NCBI GenBank assembly: GCA_029558715.1
Contig: JAKQEA010000009.1
Coordinates: 1-36,810, forward strand
DNA length: 36,810 bases
DNA from: Bacteroidota bacterium
GTDB lineage: Bacteria; Bacteroidota; Bacteroidia; Chitinophagales; Chitinophagaceae
Direction of reading: 5' to 3'
Both the position numbers and the translations under genes were made by a program. Within the stretch, counting starts at the first letter, position 1. Every line of letters begins with the position of its first letter. This document shows, in pieces, positions 12,005-21,800 of this stretch. A model generated the notes under the pieces. The model had not been told where the DNA came from and did no database searches. It saw only the letters and a program-made list of their open reading frames with translations.

Positions 12005-13660
12005 TTACCAGAACATCGTATACAGCGCCACCAAAAGGCCAATTATGATCATTGAACCAATTGCAAAGCCCGTTGATGTTTTAAACATGGACGCATCTAT
12101 CTCCAGGCTATTGGGCTTCACTCCTCTTTTATTTTCAATAATGCTGATTATATACATACCAACTATGCAAAGCAAAAACACAATGCCCATACGATCCAGG
12201 AAGGGTATTTCAAAAACTCCCGCTGCATTTGGAACAGCTAAGCCGACACTGTAAAGTGGCTCCAGGTCAATCATTCCTGGCAGGAATTTCAGCAGCACCG
12301 AAAAAATAAAACCGCCTATCGTTGCGAATAATGCTGCATTAGAGGTGGTTTTCTTCCAAAAGAAACCAAGCAAAAACATGGCGAATATGCCCGGCGACAC
12401 AAAACCGGTGTACTCTTGTATGTATTGGAATCCTTGTTTTCCTTCACCCATTAATGAGTCACCTAAGCCTAATGTTAACAGAATTCCAATTGCGGTGGAA
12501 ATGATGATAGCGATCTTACCAATTTTTACCAGCTCACTTTCTGATGCATCCGTTTTAAATGCCTTTTTATAAATATCAAGAGTAAAAATAGTACTGATGC
12601 TATTCACCTTCGCTGCCAATGAGGCTACTACAGTTGCCGCAAAAGCTGCTATCGTAACACCCTTTATCCCATCGGGGAGGAGGGTGAGTAAAGCAGAATA
12701 AGTCCTATTACTTTCAGTACCTATTAATTCCTTATTGATAATGCCTTTTTCATGCAGGTAATACATGGCAATACCGGGAAGAACAATAATAAAAGGCATC
12801 AGCATCTTTAAAAAAGCAGCAAATAAAATTCCCTTTCTTGCAACTGGCAAACTTGCACCCAGTGCCCTCTGAGTAATATATTGATTACAGCCCCAGTAGT
12901 TAAGATTGGCGATCCACATACCACCGAGCAGCACACTCATTCCCGGCAAATCAATATAGTTGGGGTTATCCTTTTTAAATATCATATGAAAATGATCGGA
13001 TGCTTCGGCCCTTAAAATTTTAAAGCCGGCAAAAATTCCGTCATCTCCTCCAATCATTTTTAAGGCAATAAACAGCACAATAAAACCGCTGACTACTAAA
13101 AAGAATACCTGTATAGCGGAGGTATATCCCACTACCTTCATACCACCTAATGCAATAAAGATTGAAAAGACTGCCAGCAGGAAAACACAAAGAGTAAAAT
13201 CAAGCCCACTAATACCAGCAATAGCCACTGCTCCCAAATAAAGAATAGACAAAAGATTGACGACAATATAAAGCAATAGCCAAAATATAGCCATTGCCAT
13301 AGCTACTTTTGAATTATACCGCTGGTTCAAAAACTGCGGCATGGTAAAAATCTTGTTCTTCAGGTAAACAGGCATAAAAAAAACTGCCACAATGATGAGT
13401 GTAAGTGCCGCCATCCATTCGTAAGAGGATATAGCAAGGCCTAACTGGAAGCCCGAACCACTCATGCCTGTCATTTGTTCTGCCGATATGTTAGATGCAA
13501 TTAACGATGCGCCGATTGCCCACCAGGAAAGTGTTCCTTCCGCAATAAAAAAATCAGCTGAACTTGCTTCCTTTTGCTTCTTACGTTTATATATCCAATA
13601 TCCGTAAAGCGACACTACAACAAAGTAGAAAATCAGAATAAACCAGTCAATTTTTACCAT
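12005..13660 (-). CDS. Sodium/galactose symporter, SSS family (vSGLT-like)
   Basis: The 551-residue inner-membrane protein has about 14 hydrophobic helices and aligns by eye over its length with the Vibrio galactose symporter vSGLT. Residues known to bind galactose or gate the site there are retained: N57, Q62, Y80, E81, N252, Y255, K285 and the Gln of FQYIQEYTG (vSGLT N64, Q69, Y87, E88, N260, Y263, K294, Q428). The vSGLT Ser91 position is Ala84 here. It should import free galactose, or a close relative such as glucose, from the periplasm with sodium. The gene lies between galE and the beta-galactosidase (gaps 19 and 50 bases), exactly where released galactose must be taken up. Correspondences are from recalled vSGLT sequence and structure. 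Confidence 0.92.
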   Translation of the reverse strand: MVKIDWFILIFYFVVVSLYGYWIYKRKKQKEASSADFFIAEGTLSWWAIGASLIASNISAEQMTGMSGSGFQLGLAISSYEWMAALTLIIVAVFFMPVYLKNKIFTMPQFLNQRYNSKVAMAMAIFWLLLYIVVNLLSILYLGAVAIAGISGLDFTLCVFLLAVFSIFIALGGMKVVGYTSAIQVFFLVVSGFIVLFIALKMIGGDDGIFAGFKILRAEASDHFHMIFKKDNPNYIDLPGMSVLLGGMWIANLNYWGCNQYITQRALGASLPVARKGILFAAFLKMLMPFIIVLPGIAMYYLHEKGIINKELIGTESNRTYSALLTLLPDGIKGVTIAAFAATVVASLAAKVNSISTIFTLDIYKKAFKTDASESELVKIGKIAIIISTAIGILLTLGLGDSLMGEGKQGFQYIQEYTGFVSPGIFAMFLLGFFWKKTTSNAALFATIGGFIFSVLLKFLPGMIDLEPLYSVGLAVPNAAGVFEIPFLDRMGIVFLLCIVGMYIISIIENKRGVKPNSLEIDASMFKTSTGFAIGSMIIIGLLVALYTMFW

Positions 13661-13679
13661 ATAAAACGTTTATGAGTCT

Positions 13680-14717
13680 TTATAAAACAGTTGTCATTTC
13701 CATCAGGTTTGTTTGCCAGTTCCATGCACTGGTGACCATTTCTTGCAAGCCCAACTCAGCCTTCCAACCCAATACTTGAGCAGCCTTTTTCACATCTGCA
13801 TACACAGCGGTGGCATCCCCAGCCCTTCTTTCCCCGATTTTATAATTCAGTTTAACCTGGTTATGTTCTTCAAATGCCTTGATCATTTCCATTACTGAAA
13901 TGGCATTACCGGTTCCTATATTATATACTTCATACTTTTCAGTCATACCAGCTTGCAATAAGCGATCACAACTTTTAACATGTGCCTTTGCAAGATCCAC
14001 CACATGTATATAATCCCGCAGGCAAGTTCCATCGGGAGTATCATAGTCATTGCCAAAAACAGTAAGCAGTCCTCTTAATCCTGCTGCTGTTTGTGTTATG
14101 AATGGCATTAGATTATTGGGAATACCTAATGGCAGTTCGCCAATTAAAGAGGAAGCATGTGCCCCAACGGGGTTAAAATACCGCAAGGCTATAGCTTTGA
14201 TATTTTTAGCTGCCGAGGTTTTTTCCAGTATTTCTTCACCCATTTGCTTGGTACTGCCGTAGGAGGAAAGCGCCTTTTTAAAGGGTGTTGATTCCGTAAC
14301 GGGTAATTCAACAGGATCACCATATACCGTTGCAGATGATGAAAAAACAATATTTTCTATCCCATACTCCTCCATACACTCCAGCAAATGAATCAGTGAA
14401 AGAAGATTGTTATGAAAATACTTTAAAGGCTCTTTTACCGACTCTCCCACAGCTTTAAAAGCAACAAAATGAATGACTGCAGCAATATCACTTTCTGCTG
14501 AAAACATTTCCTTCAGCCTGTTTTTACCCAGCATATTGATCTGGTAAAACATCGGTTTAGCAGCAGTAATTTTCTCTATCCTATCCAAAACCTGCAAGCT
14601 GGAATTGCTCAGGTCATCCAGTATCACGACATCATAACCTGCCTGCTGCAACTCGGCCACAGTATGTGATCCTATAAAGCCCAGTCCACCAGTTACCAAT
14701 ATTTTTTGTCTACTCAT
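13680..14717 (-). CDS. galE: UDP-glucose 4-epimerase
   Basis: This cytoplasmic short-chain dehydrogenase-type enzyme of 345 residues has the NAD-binding motif GGLGFIG (10-16), the SSSATVYG block (127-133) and the catalytic YGSTK pair Y153/K157, with GalE-like segments such as DYDTPDGTCLRDYIHV. It interconverts UDP-galactose and UDP-glucose, regenerating the UDP-glucose used by GalT in the Leloir pathway. It follows galT by 10 bases and precedes the symporter by 19, so it is co-transcribed. Length matches bacterial GalE. Confidence 0.95.
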   Translation of the reverse strand: MSRQKILVTGGLGFIGSHTVAELQQAGYDVVILDDLSNSSLQVLDRIEKITAAKPMFYQINMLGKNRLKEMFSAESDIAAVIHFVAFKAVGESVKEPLKYFHNNLLSLIHLLECMEEYGIENIVFSSSATVYGDPVELPVTESTPFKKALSSYGSTKQMGEEILEKTSAAKNIKAIALRYFNPVGAHASSLIGELPLGIPNNLMPFITQTAAGLRGLLTVFGNDYDTPDGTCLRDYIHVVDLAKAHVKSCDRLLQAGMTEKYEVYNIGTGNAISVMEMIKAFEEHNQVKLNYKIGERRAGDATAVYADVKKAAQVLGWKAELGLQEMVTSAWNWQTNLMEMTTVL

Positions 14718-14727
14718 TCTGCTATTT

Positions 14728-15765
14728 TTATTCAGTATAGTGGATACTACTTACCTCTCTTAATTTTTCTGCTGCTGCCTCAGGAGTAATGTCTCGCTGG
14801 GGATTTGCCAGCATTTCATACCCAACCATAAATTTTTTAACTGTTGCACTTCTTAATAACGGTGGATAAAAATGCATGTGCCAATGCCATTCCGGGTGTT
14901 CTCCATCATTTACCGGCGACTGGTGCATTCCTGCTGAATAAGGAAAAGAAATACTGAACAGGTTATCATATTTTGCCGTCAGTTGCTTTAAAATAACAGC
15001 AAACGATCTTTTTTCCTGCTTCGTAAATTGGGTGATGTTCAGTATATGGCGTTTACTTACAATCATTGTTTCATAAGGCCATACAGCCCAGAAAGGAACC
15101 AACGCTGCAAAATCATCATTCTCCAATACTATCCGCTCCTTCTTTACTAATTCCAGGCTTAAATAAGCTGACAATAAACTTGTTTGATTTTTTTTGAAAT
15201 AGTTTTTCTGCTGTAAAGTTTCTTTAGTCAGCTCCAATGGTACAGATGAGGATGACCAAATTTGCCCGTGCGGATGGGGATTACTGCATCCCATGATCTC
15301 TCCTTTATTCTCAAAAATCTGAATGTACCTGATGGCCGGATTGGCTGACAGTTCATTAAACTCTTTTTGCCAAAGTTGAATCACTTTTTCAATGGCATCC
15401 ACACTCATTTGAGGAAGAGTGAGATTATGCTGTGGAGAAAAACATATCACTTTGCAAATCCCGGATTCGCTTTTAGCCAACAATAAGCCGTCCCCATCAT
15501 ACCCTCCTACAGGCGTATCAGCCAATAAGGCTGAAAAATCATTGATAAATGAATACGGTTCTGTGTAAGCAGGGTTAGTGGTTCCATCTGCTCTTTTATT
15601 ACCCGGACACAAATAACATGTGGAATCATAAGCCGGACGGTCATCTTTTGGCAAATCCTCCACCTTACCCTGCCAGGGACGTTTCATGCGGTGTGGCGAA
15701 ACCAATATCCAGTCGCCTGTCAGAATATTTAATCTTGTATGCGAATGTTCTTTTACGTCAAACAT
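14728..15765 (-). CDS. galT: Galactose-1-phosphate uridylyltransferase
   Basis: This cytoplasmic HIT-superfamily enzyme of 345 residues transfers UMP from UDP-glucose to galactose-1-phosphate. Two zinc-type cysteines are seen in CYLCPG (C50, C53), and the active-site motif NPHPHGQ places the uridylylated His at H166 with H164 beside it. A second conserved histidine-rich stretch follows late in the protein (EWHWHMHFYPP). The gene starts 2 bases after the galK stop and is followed by galE after 10 bases, forming the core of the Leloir operon. All expected motifs are intact. Confidence 0.96.
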   Translation of the reverse strand: MFDVKEHSHTRLNILTGDWILVSPHRMKRPWQGKVEDLPKDDRPAYDSTCYLCPGNKRADGTTNPAYTEPYSFINDFSALLADTPVGGYDGDGLLLAKSESGICKVICFSPQHNLTLPQMSVDAIEKVIQLWQKEFNELSANPAIRYIQIFENKGEIMGCSNPHPHGQIWSSSSVPLELTKETLQQKNYFKKNQTSLLSAYLSLELVKKERIVLENDDFAALVPFWAVWPYETMIVSKRHILNITQFTKQEKRSFAVILKQLTAKYDNLFSISFPYSAGMHQSPVNDGEHPEWHWHMHFYPPLLRSATVKKFMVGYEMLANPQRDITPEAAAEKLREVSSIHYTE

Positions 15766-15767
15766 GA

Positions 15768-16934
15768 TTACGCAATTATTTCTGTTCCGTTTTCAATTGA
15801 AGCAACATACCAGGTTAATGGCAGATTCATTTCTTTTTCGTAAGTCGGTTTTAACGAGGCGACAATTTCATCAATGGCATCTTCCTTAACCAGGTTAATG
15901 GTGCAACCACCAAAACCGCCTCCCATCATTCTTGCACCAATGACATTCGCATTGTTTCTGACATTATCCACCAGCCAGTCCAGTTCTTTACAACTCACTC
16001 CATACATCTTACTTAAGCCATCTTGGGTAGCGAACATTTTCTGACCTAATGCCCCTAAATCATCTCTTTGCAAATCTTTACAGCCCTGCACTAATCTTTC
16101 AATTTCCTGTACTACAAAGCGGCTGCGTTTATCAATAAGTTTGTCCTTGGGCAATACATAGCTGTCAAGCATTTCTTCTGTTACATTGCGTAAAGAATTT
16201 ACTCCCTGTACATGTTCCCTCACCCATTCCACAGCAGTTTCACATTCTTTTCTTCGGGTGTTATATTCTGAAGAAGCAAGTGAATGTTTAACATTAGTAT
16301 TTAACAGTAGTACTTTTATCCCTTCCAGTTTAAATGGAACATATTCATATTCCAATGAACTGCAATCGAGTTTAATGACATAGTCTTTCTTCCCCATCAT
16401 GGAAGCAAACTGATCCATAATGCCACACATCACCCCGGCATATTCATGTTCGGCTTTCTGCGCCATCTGTACCATGGTAAGTCTGTCCAGTCCTGTCTGT
16501 AATAATTCATTTAATGCAAATACCGTAGCACATTCCACAGCAGCAGAAGAAGATAATCCTGCACCCATTGGCACATCGCTGGTTAGAACAGCATTAAACC
16601 CCGGCAGCTTCACTCCTCTTTTGATAAACTGTGCAGCGCTGCCCAAAATATAATTAGGCCAGTTAATATCGCCGATTGGTTTCAAATCAGCCAGTTTGAT
16701 AGAAAAAGATTCATTCATATCCAAAGCCACGAGGCGTAACTCGTCGTCATCCCGCAGTGACATAGCCATGTAGGCAGCCTTATCAATAGCGGCGGGCAAC
16801 ACAAATCCCTCATTATAATCGGTATGTTCACCTATGATATTAATACGACCGGGTGAACGCACAATTAAGAAATTTTGACTTTCAGGAAATAGCCTTACAA
16901 AAGATGATGCGATATCAGAATTGGTTTTCGCCAT
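15768..16934 (-). CDS. galK: Galactokinase
   Basis: This GHMP-family kinase of 388 residues phosphorylates galactose at C1 in the cytoplasm. It carries the galactokinase signature GRINIIGEHTDYNEG (29-43), the ATP-binding loop PMGAGLSSSAA (122-132), the catalytic base D174 in CGIMDQFAS and the C-terminal GGGFGGC motif. It is the first gene of the operon running to the FGE at 6158 and lies downstream of a 310-base region containing a perfect inverted repeat about 100 bases before the ATG. Fold, motifs and length fit GalK fully. Confidence 0.96.
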   Translation of the reverse strand: MAKTNSDIASSFVRLFPESQNFLIVRSPGRINIIGEHTDYNEGFVLPAAIDKAAYMAMSLRDDDELRLVALDMNESFSIKLADLKPIGDINWPNYILGSAAQFIKRGVKLPGFNAVLTSDVPMGAGLSSSAAVECATVFALNELLQTGLDRLTMVQMAQKAEHEYAGVMCGIMDQFASMMGKKDYVIKLDCSSLEYEYVPFKLEGIKVLLLNTNVKHSLASSEYNTRRKECETAVEWVREHVQGVNSLRNVTEEMLDSYVLPKDKLIDKRSRFVVQEIERLVQGCKDLQRDDLGALGQKMFATQDGLSKMYGVSCKELDWLVDNVRNNANVIGARMMGGGFGGCTINLVKEDAIDEIVASLKPTYEKEMNLPLTWYVASIENGTEIIA

Positions 16935-17032
16935 GGCAAGCGGCTTTATTCAAAAAAGAAATATGATTTAATGTACCTAACTTTTCCGCAAATAAATTTA
17001 TTATGAAAGTTTGCTTTGACAGGGTGATAATA

Positions 17033-17060
17033 TGGTACAAAAAGGGTGTGATTTGTACCA
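17033..17060. promoter_or_regulatory. Perfect inverted repeat ahead of galK, likely operator or promoter element
   Basis: TGGTACAAA (17033-17041) and TTTGTACCA (17052-17060) are perfect 9-bp inverted copies with a 10-base spacer, centred about 112 bases before the galK ATG. Dyad symmetry with helical-turn spacing suits a dimeric regulator. On the minus strand TTTGTACC could alternatively be part of a Bacteroidota -7 element. The half-site GGTACAAA recurs ahead of susC at 22004. Confidence 0.5.
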
Positions 17061-17188
17061 CCTGTTCAGGTTATAAAAGCCACTTAATATCAGTAATAAA
17101 AAGTGATACTAAAATCTGAATAACCCAGGTTTTGATAAATATTACCAGTGCTATTACTATCATTCCTGTATTATTCCCAACTGCGGCT

Positions 17189-17224
17189 AAAAAACAATGG
17201 TATCAAAATTTGATACCATTGTTT
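17189..17224 (-). terminator. Intrinsic terminator of the susC-susD transcript
   Basis: A perfect palindrome has 16-base arms (17192-17207 and 17209-17224) centred on 17208. It begins 20 bases after the susD stop codon. On the minus strand the stem runs into six consecutive T (17194-17189). This is a textbook rho-independent terminator and separates the Sus operon from the gal operon. Confidence 0.85.
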
Positions 17225-17244
17225 AAATAGTTACTGAAAGACAT

Positions 17245-18801
17245 TTATTGCCAGGCAGCATTTTGCCAAATGGCAGAATTCGCATTTAATTCGCTTTCAG
17301 GAACAGGGAACACACCAGCTTTGCCTGATTGGAAAACGGGACGATAACCGGCCACATTATCAGCAATAGCCCGTTGATAGGCTTGCTGCAGCTGGCCCCA
17401 TCTCTTAAGGTCAAAGTAACGTAAGCCCTCAAAAGCTAACTCTACTCTTCTTTCATGTTGTACAATGGTTCTTAACTGGTCCTGAGTCCGGCCCGGTCCT
17501 TCGGCTGTTTCAATACTGGGCATTGATACCCTTGCCCTGACCTGATTTACCAGCGGGTAAACTTGCGAGAGCTGGTTTAATTCTACTAATGCCTCAGCCC
17601 GCATCAACAGCACATCCGCATACCTGATTACATAAAAATCCTGCCCGCCGGGATTAAATACAGATATACCAGTTGCAGAAGCTCTGTTACGAATGTATTT
17701 TTTTTGCCCGTAACCAGTAGCCAAATTACCTGTAAAAGCCCTGTTCAGATCAACAAGGAATATATCATTCCTGAAATATACAGAAGCTGGCAACCGGGGA
17801 TCTCGGTTAAGCTTTTGAGGAGCATTATTAGTGGGAGTACCCGGATTATACAGAGGAGAAGTAGTTATTGGTTTACCATCGGTGCAATAGTAATCAGCCA
17901 CGAGATTTTTCATCGGCTGCTGATCTACCTTGGGTGCCTGAAAAAAAGTAGCTGAGAAAAGCTCGGTATTGTTTGACAACGCATCCTGGAAAAACCGCAC
18001 AGAAAAAACAATTTCATTAGAGAGTTCGCCTTGCTCAGTAAACAGTTGCGCATAATTGTTGTGCAAACCATAACCCATGGTCATAAGTGTTGTTGTAGCA
18101 TTCACTACTCCCTGGTAATTTTTATTATATAAATGGAACCTTGCCAATAGACCTAACGCAGCACCTTTTGTAGCATAACCATATTGTGATGCCGGATAAG
18201 ATGCCGGCAACTTGGCAATGGCCTCTGTAAGATCAGCAATTATCTGATCCGACACTTCCTGGTAAGTATTTTTCTTAGTATTCTTTTCTTCTACAGTCAA
18301 TACTTTTAAAATGACCGGTACCTCACGGAAATAAATGGCAAGGTTGGAATAAAACAAGGCTCTTAAAAACAAAGCCTGTCCCATCAGCATTGATCTTTTG
18401 TCTTCTGCAATATTCGCTGCAGGTATTTTAGGAATGCTTTCAAGTGCCAAATTTGCCCTGAAAATTCCACGATAACTAGAAGTCCATAATCCCCCAAACA
18501 ATCCGTGTGAGGGTGTGATATTTCCTTCCATAAAATTGCCCGGACCTTCAAACTTAAACCCATTGAAGGCGTTATCACCAAAACAATCGTACTGGCTGAA
18601 TCCGGCAGTACCATTTAGATTACCGCTATATAATACCCTATCCTGCAGTACATCATAGATACCGTTTATACCCAAATAGGCATCTTGCTCGTTTTTCCAG
18701 AAGTTATCCTCTGCTAATTGAGTAAGTGAATGTTTATCCAAAAATTCTTTGGAGCAGCTGGTGAGTACAAGCACTCCTATCAATAATATCAGATTTCTCA
18801 T
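17245..18801 (-). CDS. SusD-like surface glycan-binding lipoprotein
   Basis: The 518-residue protein has a lipoprotein signal (VLTSC, Cys16) followed by SKEF, a charged start typical of surface-exported Bacteroidota lipoproteins. The body is rich in the TPR-type helices of the SusD/RagB family, and the C-terminal region has the familiar segment HERRVELAFEGLRYFDLKRW and ends FPVPESELNANSAIWQN. It should cap the partner SusC channel and capture oligosaccharides outside the cell. The gene starts 1 base after the susC stop and is followed by a strong terminator. Its ligand is not predictable from sequence; context suggests a sulfated galactan fragment. No additional SusE/F-like surface binding protein follows. 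Confidence 0.95.
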   Translation of the reverse strand: MRNLILLIGVLVLTSCSKEFLDKHSLTQLAEDNFWKNEQDAYLGINGIYDVLQDRVLYSGNLNGTAGFSQYDCFGDNAFNGFKFEGPGNFMEGNITPSHGLFGGLWTSSYRGIFRANLALESIPKIPAANIAEDKRSMLMGQALFLRALFYSNLAIYFREVPVILKVLTVEEKNTKKNTYQEVSDQIIADLTEAIAKLPASYPASQYGYATKGAALGLLARFHLYNKNYQGVVNATTTLMTMGYGLHNNYAQLFTEQGELSNEIVFSVRFFQDALSNNTELFSATFFQAPKVDQQPMKNLVADYYCTDGKPITTSPLYNPGTPTNNAPQKLNRDPRLPASVYFRNDIFLVDLNRAFTGNLATGYGQKKYIRNRASATGISVFNPGGQDFYVIRYADVLLMRAEALVELNQLSQVYPLVNQVRARVSMPSIETAEGPGRTQDQLRTIVQHERRVELAFEGLRYFDLKRWGQLQQAYQRAIADNVAGYRPVFQSGKAGVFPVPESELNANSAIWQNAAWQ

Positions 18802-18802
18802 T

Positions 18803-21800
18803 TTATAAAAGTTTAATATTAACGCCTATGGTATATATTTTATATAATGGGGTCAGCTGATCTGTATTTGTACCCCTTGCCCGTTCAGGATCAAAATTTT
18901 CCATTTTGGTAAAAGTCAACAGATTTTGTGCACCTATAAATACCCGGAATTTTGATAACATATATTTCCTGCTGATTTTTTCTGGAATGGTATAGCCAAT
19001 CTCCAGGTTTTTTAATCTCGTATAGGAAGCATCTTGTACATAGAAACTGGAAACAAGGTTGTTATTTTGCCCGCCAAGTCTTGGCAATTTGTTATTTGGA
19101 TTAAGTGGTGTCCAGCGATTGATCCAGTAATTCAATGCATTGTTTCTGTCGCCCTCCATAGGCAACTGTCCATTAGCCATTAATATTCTGTCAAGGTCTT
19201 TAACCCCTTCAAAAAGCATAGTGAAGTCAAGACCCTTCCAACTGAAGTTGCCATTGAAATTATAAATGAACTTAGGGTGAGGGTTGCCGATAAGTGTTCT
19301 GTCGCGGTTATCGATAATCCCATCGGGTTTACCATCAGGACCTGATATGTCTGCATATTTAAAGTCGCCAGGGGCTGTATTGATACTGCCAAATTGCCTT
19401 GGCGAGTTGTTGACCTCATCTATAGTTTGAAAAATACCTATCACCTGGTAACCAAAGTAAGCATTGAAAGGAGCTCCTTGCCTGATAACACTTTCAGAAT
19501 TAACCGTGGCGGCAGCATCCCGGCCCAGATCGGTTACTTTGTTATCAATGTTATAGGTTAAACTGCCTCCAATACTATAATTAAAGTCCTTCCTTTTGTT
19601 ACGGTAATTAAGCAATATTTCAAGACCACTGTTCTCCATACTGGCTGAATTTTTCGCTGCCAGGTTTGTCACACCGATAGTTGGGGGAAGAGGGAAGTTG
19701 GCATATAAAATATCCGAACTTAATTTCTTAAAATAATCTACACCGAGGGTAAGCTTGTTTCTAAAAAATCCGGCATCCAATCCAATATCATATTGCTCTA
19801 CTGTTTCCCAGGTAATATTAGGATTTGCCAGGCGGGTAACTGCAACAGCCGCTACTACCGTATTGGTACCAAGGAAATAGTCCAACCCGGTATTATATGT
19901 CTGATCGAAAATGTAATTTCCTATGTTATCATTTCCTGTTACACCCCAACTGGCTCTTAGTTTGATATCTGATATCCACTTTATGTTACGCATAAATTTT
20001 TCCTTGCCAATCCTCCAGCCTGCTGATGCCGAAGGGAATGTGCCATAACGGTCAGATGGCCCGAACTTAGATGACCCGTCTCTTCTTAAATTAAATTCAA
20101 GCAGGTATTTTGAATTCAATGCATAATTAACCCTTCCAAAAAATGATTGCAGCGATTCCTCTGCCGCACTTCCGGTAAGAGTCGGGTTTAATACACCACC
20201 TCCGTCAAATTCCTGAATTGCATTTGAAGGAAAGCCCTGCAGCGAGCCGCCAAACCCATCTGTTCTGTTATAGATTACAGAATGGCCAAGCAGTACTGAC
20301 AAATCATGTTTTTTGTAAAATACCTTTGAAAAACGTAACAGGTTTTCGTTCAATAAACGATAAGTAAAGCCTGTAGTGTTAGATAGTGTATTGACCAGTG
20401 TCGGCTGTACCAGGTTTCCTGCCCAGTCGTAGGTAAAATTTGTAGGGGTAAAATTAGATTCGGAAGAATAATTAATATTAAAACTACCGCTTGTTTCAAA
20501 AGACAGGTTTTTAGTAAAGCCCACTTTAATTCCTATACGGTCTGCTATATTAATTTGATCGCTTACAAAATCCCCCAAATATCCTCTTCTTATGGGATGT
20601 GTAATAGGAAAACTGGCATTTACTTTCAGGTAGGATCCGTCAACCGCTCCATATTCTCCATTACTGTAATATACAGGGACTGTAGGTGCTGAACGCTGAA
20701 ACTGATTGATAATACCTGTTTCTCCGGTAATAGCACCGGGTCCGCCGGCAGGTCCTTTGAACCGCAACCAATAAGCATTGGTAACATTAGATATAGTTAG
20801 CCAGTTATTCAATTTTGAATTAACATTAAATCCAAGATTGTAACGGTCCGATTTGAACTTCCCTTTAACTACGGCTTCTTGTGTCCGATAGCCAAGTGAA
20901 AGATGATAAGTTGCCCTTTCGTTGCCGCCAGATAAAGCGAGATAATGATTTTGAATCGGGGCTGATCTCAGAATAACATCAGACCATTTGGTTTTAGCAT
21001 ACCGGTCTGGAGACATTCCATTTACGATTGAATCAATTTCAAGATCGGTATAACGCAAAGGCGCTGTGGGCCCATTTGCATTAATGTCTTTTTCATTCTT
21101 TAAACGGGCATAATTGGCTGCCCCTAAATACTCCGGTACCACTGTTACATCCTGTAGACCAAAATAATTGTTATATACGATACTTACTTTACCAGCTTTC
21201 CCCATTTTGGTAGTTACAACTATTACACCATTCGCACCTCTTGCACCATAAATAGCACTGGCTGATGCATCCTTCAACACAGATATCGTTTCAATATCTG
21301 CTGGCGCCAGGTTATTAAAGGCCTCCATACCTGTATATTGTATATTATCAATAACCACCAGCGGCGTGGAAGAACCAAAAGTTCCTATACCCCGGATAAC
21401 AACTGAAGAAGCGTCTGTACCTGGAAGGCCGCTCGCCTGTGTTAATTGTACACCTGAGAAACGGCCATAAATAAGCTGACCTGAATTAGTTACCGGCTGA
21501 TTTACAGCTTCGTCAAAAGTTACCGTTTGTGTGGATCCGGTCTGGTTAATCTTTTTCTGTGTGCCGTAACCTACAACCACTACATCCTGTAGTGTAGATG
21601 TAAAAGGTTCTAACTTCACAATAACGGGTTCTCCGTTCCAAACAACAGTAGTACTTTGAAAATCCACCCTGCTTATCATAATAATAGGATCTTTTGTACT
21701 TGTCTGAAAGCTGAATGAACCTTTGTCGTTTGTTGAGACACCCTTTTTAGTTTTCAAATCAGTGACTGATGCCCCCACAACAGGAGTGCTGTCACTTGCA

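Larger units (their letters stand above)
16935..17244. other. Intergenic region between susD and galK
   Basis: This 310-base gene-free stretch holds, read on the minus strand, the susD terminator (17189-17224), then AT-rich sequence without recognisable features, then the inverted repeat at 17033-17060 and a small palindrome ACCTGTTCAGGT (17060-17071), then about 98 AT-rich bases to the galK ATG that must include its promoter and leader. No open frame of note was seen. Confidence 0.7.
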
